From contig CAUEFX010000018.1 of assembly GCA_958477465.1 (NCBI GenBank), forward strand, positions 1 to 58,361: 58,361 nt of DNA, read 5' to 3'. Shown here piece after piece: positions 53,104-58,361 of the stretch; the stretch's first letter is position 1, and each line of letters begins with the position of its first letter. Position numbers and translations under genes: made by a program. This DNA is from an uncultured Bacteroides sp. GTDB lineage: Bacteria; Bacteroidota; Bacteroidia; Bacteroidales; Bacteroidaceae. The notes under the pieces are model-generated. The model searched no databases, had not been told where the DNA came from, and saw only the letters and a program-made list of their open reading frames with translations.

Positions 53104-53764
53104 TTTTAATCATCTGTTCGCTGGCGTACATGTATACTTCTACACGGCGGTTTTGAGCAGCTGTCAATGATTCGTCATACTGTGAATAACCTACACCTTC
53201 TACAGTCTTGAATTGAGAAGGCTGAACACCACAGGATTGCAGGTAATTTTCTACTGCATAAGCACGGTTGTTTGAAACTTTCTGGTTAGCTTCCTGCGTA
53301 CCTACCTTGTCGGTATGTCCGATGATTGCGATATCCAGAGTCGGGTCGCTTTTCAGTACACCGGCAAAGTCACGCAAAGATTGTTTGGCTGTATTGCTCA
53401 GTGTAGAGGAGTTGAATCCGAAGAGAATACCTGAGTCGAAAGTTACTTTTACAGCGGCCAGTCCGTTGTTGTCTTTGATTTGTTCTACTTGTGCGCCTTC
53501 AATTCTAGCAGCTTCTTCTGCTTTCTTATCCATTTTACGGCCAATCAAAGCACCGGCAGTACCTCCGACAGCAGTGCCGACAGCAGCACCGATGGCAGCA
53601 CCTTTTCCCTTACCGGCAATACCACCGATAATTGCACCTAAAGCGGCACCCGATCCACCACCGATAATTCCGCCTTTAGCGGTATTGTTCATTGATCCAC
53701 AACTTCCGAATACCAAAGCCATACTTAAAAAGAGGGCCGTAAACTTAATTTTTTTCATACTCAT
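53084..53764 (-). CDS. OmpA-family lipoprotein with glycine zipper
   Basis: 226 aa outer-membrane lipoprotein. Lipobox FGSC near residues 19-22; glycine-zipper region about 30-78 (GGIIGGGSGAALGAIIGGIA); OmpA C-terminal peptidoglycan-binding domain about 110-215 with DIAIIGHTDKVGTQEANQKV and the conserved Asp/Arg pair (NNRAYAVENYL). It tethers the outer membrane to peptidoglycan. Heads an operon with mtgA and the DUF5103 gene; promoter -7 box at 53803-53810. Confidence 0.92.
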   Translation of the reverse strand: MSMKKIKFTALFLSMALVFGSCGSMNNTAKGGIIGGGSGAALGAIIGGIAGKGKGAAIGAAVGTAVGGTAGALIGRKMDKKAEEAARIEGAQVEQIKDNNGLAAVKVTFDSGILFGFNSSTLSNTAKQSLRDFAGVLKSDPTLDIAIIGHTDKVGTQEANQKVSNNRAYAVENYLQSCGVQPSQFKTVEGVGYSQYDESLTAAQNRRVEVYMYASEQMIKNAEAGK

Positions 53765-53802
53765 TAATTTTATTTTGTTAGTGATAAATTCTAAAACGAG
53801 GA

Positions 53803-53810
53803 CAAAGATA
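53803..53810 (-). promoter_or_regulatory. -7 box of the ompA-mtgA-DUF5103 operon
   Basis: TATCTTTG on the minus strand, 39 bp upstream of the ATG at 53764; matches TAnnTTTG. Confidence 0.6.
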
Positions 53811-53860
53811 AAGAATTATTTAATTCCATAGGCGTCTATCCCTGACAAAAAAACAACGGA

Positions 53861-55207
53861 CTATTCTATTTTGTTGATGGAAAGCACCTTTTTCCGTATA
53901 ATGGTAAACCACATCAGCAGAATCACTCCTTTGGCAATGGTCGTTACGCTGACTGCCCACCAGATGCCTTCTACTCCCATCCCTAAACGGACAAAGAAAA
54001 TGGCAAGTGGAATGCGCATGTAGTTGCAGGTGATGCTGATAATGGCAGGCGGTACGGTTCGTCCGATACCATAAAATACTCCCTGCATGGTGATTTCGAG
54101 CATCATGAAGAGCTGCGAGTATCCGTCTATCCGAAGAAAGACGCCTCCTGCCTCATAAGCGGCCTGCTCGGGTACGAAAATGGCAAATACTTCGTTGCCG
54201 AAGAAAATGAACAGAAGTGTGCAGAGTGTACCGAATATCCCTGTCATCCATAATGTGGTGTGCCATGCTTTTACAACTCTTTCCGTTCTTCCCGCTGCAT
54301 AGTTCTGTGCTATGAAAGCGCTCAGTGCTGTGGAGAATCCTTGTGAGGTGTTCCAGGTGATGGCTTCTATCTGTCCTCCGGTGGTGAATGTCATCAGTCC
54401 GATGTGTCCGCCTTGCTCTGAAGCCGTACGGCATAGGAACATATTGACGAAAGCAAACAGTGTGTTGAGGGTGGCTACCGGAAGTCCCAATTTCAGGATG
54501 CGGTGCGTATATTTCTTTTTCAGTTGAGTGAAAAAAGGGAAACTGCCTAAAAGCGCGTCACGAAAACGTAGTTGATATATGAAAATACCGCATACGGTTG
54601 CCTGGGAAATCCAAGTTGCATAGGCGGCTCCATTGGTACCCAGTCCGAACCCGAAAATAAAAAGCGGATCGAGTACGATATTCAGTATCAGTCCGGTACC
54701 GCTGATGTAGAAAGGTACTTTACTCCGGCCGGCAGCATTGTAAATGCCGGTGAAGGCAGCCGAAAGAAAAATGAAAGGCATCGCCGTGGAAACGATGCGG
54801 AGGTAGGCTACCGCATTGTCGGTAATGTGCGGGGCGAGTTCGTAGATGCGTATGATGGGATGGGCCAATAGAAACAGCAGTGCTCCCCAACATACGGATA
54901 TAAGAAGTGCGATCGTGATATTGTGTGAAGCGAAGTGGCGGGCATCTTCCTGGCTCCTTGCTCCGATGGATTGCCCGACGCTGACTTCCGATCCCACCTT
55001 ATTTAATAATGAAATAGAACCGGACATCCATGTCAGGATACCTACCGAACCGATTGCTGCTACTGCTTCACTGCCCAAACGTCCTACCCATGCCATGTCT
55101 GTCAGGCTGTAGGCCATTTGGATGAAAGAAGTTGCCATAATAGGCATGGCCAGATTAAACAATTGGCGGTTGATGGATCCGTTGGTTAAGTTTTTTATTC
55201 CTTGCAT
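53861..55207 (-). CDS. MATE family multidrug/metabolite exporter
   Basis: 448 aa polytopic inner-membrane antiporter with about twelve helices in two six-helix bundles. N-terminal NLAMPIMATSFIQMAYSLTD, WVGRLGSEAVAAIG and the GIYNAAGRSKVPFYISGTG and NIVLDPLFIFGFGLGTNGAA loops are typical of MatE (NorM/DinF-type) proteins. Exports cationic compounds using Na+ or H+; substrate unknown. Monocistronic. Confidence 0.92.
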   Translation of the reverse strand: MQGIKNLTNGSINRQLFNLAMPIMATSFIQMAYSLTDMAWVGRLGSEAVAAIGSVGILTWMSGSISLLNKVGSEVSVGQSIGARSQEDARHFASHNITIALLISVCWGALLFLLAHPIIRIYELAPHITDNAVAYLRIVSTAMPFIFLSAAFTGIYNAAGRSKVPFYISGTGLILNIVLDPLFIFGFGLGTNGAAYATWISQATVCGIFIYQLRFRDALLGSFPFFTQLKKKYTHRILKLGLPVATLNTLFAFVNMFLCRTASEQGGHIGLMTFTTGGQIEAITWNTSQGFSTALSAFIAQNYAAGRTERVVKAWHTTLWMTGIFGTLCTLLFIFFGNEVFAIFVPEQAAYEAGGVFLRIDGYSQLFMMLEITMQGVFYGIGRTVPPAIISITCNYMRIPLAIFFVRLGMGVEGIWWAVSVTTIAKGVILLMWFTIIRKKVLSINKIE

Positions 55208-55272
55208 GAATGATTCTTTTTTACTTGTTTTTTATGTTGAGGTGCAGCCTATCTCCGCTATCGGTACAAAGG

Positions 55273-56022
55273 CTAAAGCACTTCGTATGTGTATTTCGGC
55301 CAATGTTCTTTGATCAGATCGACTTTATTGTCTTCCGTGACGATGTAGTCCACTTCGGCAAGCGAGCCTACATGGTAGTTGCGGGCAGTGCCTAATTTTT
55401 CGCTTCCGGCAATCACTACGCACTTGCCTCCCTGTTTTATCATACACCGTTTGATGATGGCTTCCTCCCGGTCGGAGGTGGTGAGCCCTTTCTGCGGATG
55501 GAGGTCGCTTACTCCGACAATCACCCAATCTGGGTAGACGGTCTGCAATGCATGAAAAACGGAGATACCCACCGTCACTTGCGATGGGGCGAATACCTTA
55601 CCGCCCAGCATAATCAATTCGATGTTGGAGTGCGATGACAGTTCGCTTGCGATGGGCAGGCAGTTTGTATAGACTGTGAAATGTTTGTCGACAGGCAGTT
55701 GCCGGGCTACTTCAAGGTTGGAAGTGCCGCCGTCTATCAGAATTACGTCACCGTCACGGAACAGAGGTATCAGCTTTGCCGCCATCCGCTGCTTGGTAAA
55801 GATGTCGGTGTTCAGCCTTTCTGTAAACTGCAGGGATATGTTCGACTTCAGCACGGCTCCACCATGTACCTTGGTCAGTAGCCCCAATTTGTCGAGTTCT
55901 ACCAAATCTCTGCGAAGCGTATCGTCCGATACATTCAGTTCTTCGCTCAGCTCAGTGACGTAGACCCGATTGTCCTTGTTTATCCGTTCGATGATGTGTC
56001 GTTGTCTCTCTTCTTTCAGCAT
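55273..56022 (-). CDS. DeoR/GlpR family transcriptional regulator
   Basis: 249 aa from ATG 56022, chosen because the HTH starts at once (MLKEERQRHIIERINKDNRV); an in-frame ATG at 56055 sits almost on the -7 box. HTH about 5-57 (LSEELNVSDDTLRRDLVELD), then a DeoRC sugar-phosphate sensor domain about 75-235 (LIDGGTSNLEVARQLP, IVGVSDLHPQKGLTTSDREE). Divergent from an MFS transporter and a HAD phosphatase, which are likely its targets. Confidence 0.92.
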   Translation of the reverse strand: MLKEERQRHIIERINKDNRVYVTELSEELNVSDDTLRRDLVELDKLGLLTKVHGGAVLKSNISLQFTERLNTDIFTKQRMAAKLIPLFRDGDVILIDGGTSNLEVARQLPVDKHFTVYTNCLPIASELSSHSNIELIMLGGKVFAPSQVTVGISVFHALQTVYPDWVIVGVSDLHPQKGLTTSDREEAIIKRCMIKQGGKCVVIAGSEKLGTARNYHVGSLAEVDYIVTEDNKVDLIKEHWPKYTYEVL

Positions 56023-56052
56023 AAATCCGCATGTTATCAGCTTTATTTTCCG

Positions 56053-56060
56053 CAAATATA
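56053..56060 (-). promoter_or_regulatory. -7 box of the deoR-type gene
   Basis: TATATTTG on the minus strand, 31 bp upstream of the ATG at 56022; matches TAnnTTTG. Confidence 0.6.
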
Positions 56061-56237
56061 CTTATATTTGGCAAGAAAACGCAGAAGTTAGTGCCAATTT
56101 TTTGCAAGGTTTTCGGATTTGTTCGGCTTTTTAAGCATTCGGCATGCTCTACGAAGCATAAAGGCAAGAAAACCGCATCGTTGGCAAGAAGACTATCGGG
56201 CGGAGGAAAAAATAAATAATGTTAAATAGAAGTCGTT

Positions 56238-57410
56238 ATGGTTACAAAAAATCAAGCGCTCGGACGGTTCCGTACTGCAGTGAGTCTGTTCTTTTTTCTA
56301 CAGGGCATTGTGTTTGCAACATGGGCAAACCGCATTCCGGATATTAAGAAGAATCTGGGGCTGAATGACGCTGAATTGGGGAATGTCCTGTTTGCCATTC
56401 CTGTGGGGCAAGTGGCTGCAATGGTACTTTCGGCATGGCTTGTCAGTCGTTACGGAAGCCGGAGAATGTTGGTGCTGGCATCTGTCCTTTATCCTCTTTT
56501 TCTGATTCCTGCCGGCTTTGCCGACAATCCGTATTTCCTGATGGGAGGGCTTTTCTTTTTCGGGATGAGTACCAATTTGTTCAATACTGCATCCAATACA
56601 CAAGGAGTAAATGTGGAGAATCTCTATGGAAAAACCATTATGGCCTCCTTTCATGGATTGTGGAGTCTCGGTGGCTTTTTGGGTGGGCTTATCGGCATGG
56701 GATTCGTTGGTATGGGGATTCCGCCCACCTTCCATTTCATTTTTATTTTTGTATGTGCTGTCGTATTGATGGCCTTTACCCGCCGGCAGTTGGTGAAAAA
56801 TGACCGGAAAGCCCGGAATGTTGCGGCAAATGAAGGCAACGTGCAGCCATTTTATAAAAGATTCGACCCGTATGTTGTCGGGCTCGGTTTGATGGCATTT
56901 GCCGCGATGGTGTGCGAGGGGTGTATGTACGACTGGAGCGGCGTCTATTTCATGCAGGTCGTTTCGGCTCCGGAGAAATTGGTGCAATTGGGCTATGTGG
57001 TCTGTATGTGTACCATGACTGTGGGGCGGTTTCTTGCCGATTGGTTCGTGACCCGTTTCGGAGCCAAGAAAGTCATTTGTGTCAGTGGACTGCTCATTTT
57101 TTCGGGGATGATGCTGTCGGTTGCACTACCGAGTCTGCTGTTTGCGACGATCGGTTTCTTCTTTGTCGGTTTCGGTATATCGTCTACCGTACCGATATGT
57201 TACAGCATGGCAGGGCATTCCGATAAGATGGATTCGGGATTGGCAGTCGCCACGGTGTCATCTATCGGATATTTGGGATTTCTCATCGGTCCTCCGCTCA
57301 TAGGACATATATCTCATGCCATTTCATTGCATTATACATTTGCCGTGATAGCCTGCGTCGGGGTGATTGTTGCAGTTGCAGCTACCCGGTTGCCCATACA
57401 TAAACAGTAA
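56238..57410 (+). CDS. MFS transporter
   Basis: 390 aa, about twelve helices. WANRIPDIKKNLGLNDAELG near the start and SRYGSRRMLVLAS (loop 2-3 signature), FFFGMSTNLFNTASNTQGVN, and ADWFVTRFGAKKV in the second half fit the YbjJ/FucP-like MFS group. Acidic and Arg residues are in the usual positions. Likely imports or exports a sugar or small metabolite; forms an operon with the HAD phosphatase 21 bp downstream. Confidence 0.88.
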   Translation: MVTKNQALGRFRTAVSLFFFLQGIVFATWANRIPDIKKNLGLNDAELGNVLFAIPVGQVAAMVLSAWLVSRYGSRRMLVLASVLYPLFLIPAGFADNPYFLMGGLFFFGMSTNLFNTASNTQGVNVENLYGKTIMASFHGLWSLGGFLGGLIGMGFVGMGIPPTFHFIFIFVCAVVLMAFTRRQLVKNDRKARNVAANEGNVQPFYKRFDPYVVGLGLMAFAAMVCEGCMYDWSGVYFMQVVSAPEKLVQLGYVVCMCTMTVGRFLADWFVTRFGAKKVICVSGLLIFSGMMLSVALPSLLFATIGFFFVGFGISSTVPICYSMAGHSDKMDSGLAVATVSSIGYLGFLIGPPLIGHISHAISLHYTFAVIACVGVIVAVAATRLPIHKQ

Positions 57411-57431
57411 TAATCAAACAAAGAAAACCTT

Positions 57432-58223
57432 ATGGAAATAAAAGCGATATTTTTGGATGTAGACGGCACATTGGTAAGTTTTGATACCCACCGTGTGCCG
57501 CAATCTGCAATTGACGCATTGCGACAAGTGCATCAATCCGGTATTAAAATTATAATAGCCACCGGCAGACCGTTTACAGACCTTCACGAGCTGGAGGAGA
57601 TTCACTATGATGCAGTAGCTGCACTTAATGGCTCGGACTGTGTATTGAGAGACGGAACCACGGTTGCCCGCAAATCGATAGGGGTAAATGACTTCCTGAA
57701 AGTGCAGGCGCTTGCCCGGCAGTACGGGTTTCCTTTGGCTATTGAGACCAACAAGGGGGTCTTTGTCAATGAAGTCACCCCGATCGTTGTTCAATTGGCC
57801 GAGTTGGTTGCCCATCCCATTCCCTTGGTGGTAGACATAGAAAAGGAGTTTATGAAAGAAGGCGGTTGCCAGCTCTGTATTTATTGTGATGAAGCAGTAG
57901 AAAAGGAAGTGATGGCACAACTTCCCGGACTTTCAGTATCCCGTTGGAATCCGTTCTTTGCGGATGTCAATGTGGCCGGTGTCGATAAGGCTGTCGGAGT
58001 CCGTGAGTTCTGCTCTTATTATGGTTTTGACATATCACAGACCATTGCTTTCGGTGATGGTGGAAATGATATTCCTATGTTGTGCGCCGCAGGAATGGGT
58101 GTTGCTATGGGGGCGGCTTCCGACACCGTGAAGGCTTCTGCCGGCTATGTGGCCGGCACGGTGGATGAAAACGGTATAAGGAATGCTTTGGTTCATTTCG
58201 GGATCATTCCGGAATGCTATTAA
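57432..58223 (+). CDS. Cof-type HAD-IIB phosphatase
   Basis: 263 aa cytoplasmic sugar-phosphate or nucleotide phosphatase. Motif I DVDGTLVSFD (about 9-18), motif II IATGRPF, C2B cap about 80-185, motif III Lys in VDKAVGVREF and motif IV FGDGGNDIPMLCAAG are all intact. Co-transcribed with the MFS transporter and near a DeoR-type regulator, suggesting a carbohydrate-linked role. Nothing is seen in the remaining 138 bp of the window. Confidence 0.92.
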   Translation: MEIKAIFLDVDGTLVSFDTHRVPQSAIDALRQVHQSGIKIIIATGRPFTDLHELEEIHYDAVAALNGSDCVLRDGTTVARKSIGVNDFLKVQALARQYGFPLAIETNKGVFVNEVTPIVVQLAELVAHPIPLVVDIEKEFMKEGGCQLCIYCDEAVEKEVMAQLPGLSVSRWNPFFADVNVAGVDKAVGVREFCSYYGFDISQTIAFGDGGNDIPMLCAAGMGVAMGAASDTVKASAGYVAGTVDENGIRNALVHFGIIPECY

Positions 58224-58361
58224 TGCAGTTCCGGTAAAATAAAATGTATCAGAATGAGTTTCTTGGGGTTATTCATTCCTTATACTTGGATCATTCATTT
58301 TCTATATTTCCTGACTTCGGGAATATCCTTTTGTTCTACTTATATAAAACATTTTTCCGTC

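Noticed and set aside
1..58361. tRNA, rRNA or riboswitch genes
   Set aside because: No cloverleaf, rRNA core motif or known aptamer consensus was recognised by eye; a covariance-model search could overturn this.

Overview
The window comes from a gut Bacteroides-type genome (phylum Bacteroidota). Four signs support this: many promoters carry the Bacteroides -7 box TAnnTTTG, some with a -33 TTTG; the proteins are characteristic (DUF5686, DUF5103, DUF4492 beside cydAB, ECF sigma/FecR-like/STN-barrel sets); sigma-54 regulators have GSFTDA loops; and RBS-poor AT-rich leaders are common. No rRNA, tRNA or CRISPR array was seen.

Layout. 1-3120 (minus): a truncated K+/H+ antiporter, the hybrid cluster protein Hcp, and a Crp/Fnr regulator (HcpR-like). 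A perfect palindrome sits about 41 bp upstream of the inferred hcp start, which suggests class-II activation in nitrosative stress. 3235-10847: a sensor kinase and an NtrC-type sigma-54 activator broken by one in-frame TAA. Next come a lipoprotein phosphoesterase and a small envelope protein, then a MacB/FtsX-like ABC transporter pair. The transporter has a near-consensus sigma-54 promoter and two tandem palindromic upstream sites, the logical target of the kinase/activator pair. 10993-13998: DUF4492-cydA-cydB, cytochrome bd oxidase. 14180-15147: a 22-bp tandem array and a HigBA-like toxin-antitoxin pair. 15392-19146: ECF sigma, membrane anti-sigma and an STN/plug outer-membrane barrel. 19336-27670: housekeeping and envelope genes (2-hydroxyacid dehydrogenase, RarA, DUF5686 protein, glycosyltransferase, WecB epimerase, TRIC-like channel).

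27671-46514 is an accessory region that looks AT-richer. It holds an AbiE-like nucleotidyltransferase/winged-helix pair, a broken phosphoesterase, an M16 peptidase flanked by nested inverted repeats, outer-membrane-protein scraps, a decayed IS630 element and a type I restriction-modification locus. The R-M locus reads: broken XRE controller, hsdM, tyrosine recombinase, C-terminal half of hsdS, Fic protein, N-terminal half of hsdS, FRG-domain protein, hsdR, 5'-nucleotidase-like HAD protein. The two hsdS halves meet foreign sequence exactly at an 18-bp direct repeat, and both are in frame there. Recombination between the copies would create a full-length (about 411 aa) HsdS on an excised circle. 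This recombinase-linked split specificity gene, with its embedded accessory effectors, is the most interesting system in the window.

46515-58361 returns to core genes: M48 protease and LemA, an ECF sigma factor, an oxaloacetate-decarboxylase-alpha-like protein that lacks the biotinyl lysine, a DUF5103/T9SS-plug, MtgA and OmpA cluster, a MATE exporter, a DeoR regulator divergent from an MFS transporter, and a Cof-type HAD phosphatase. Three unrelated tandem arrays of 21-22 bp period lie at gene 3' flanks (14180, 46385, 48838).
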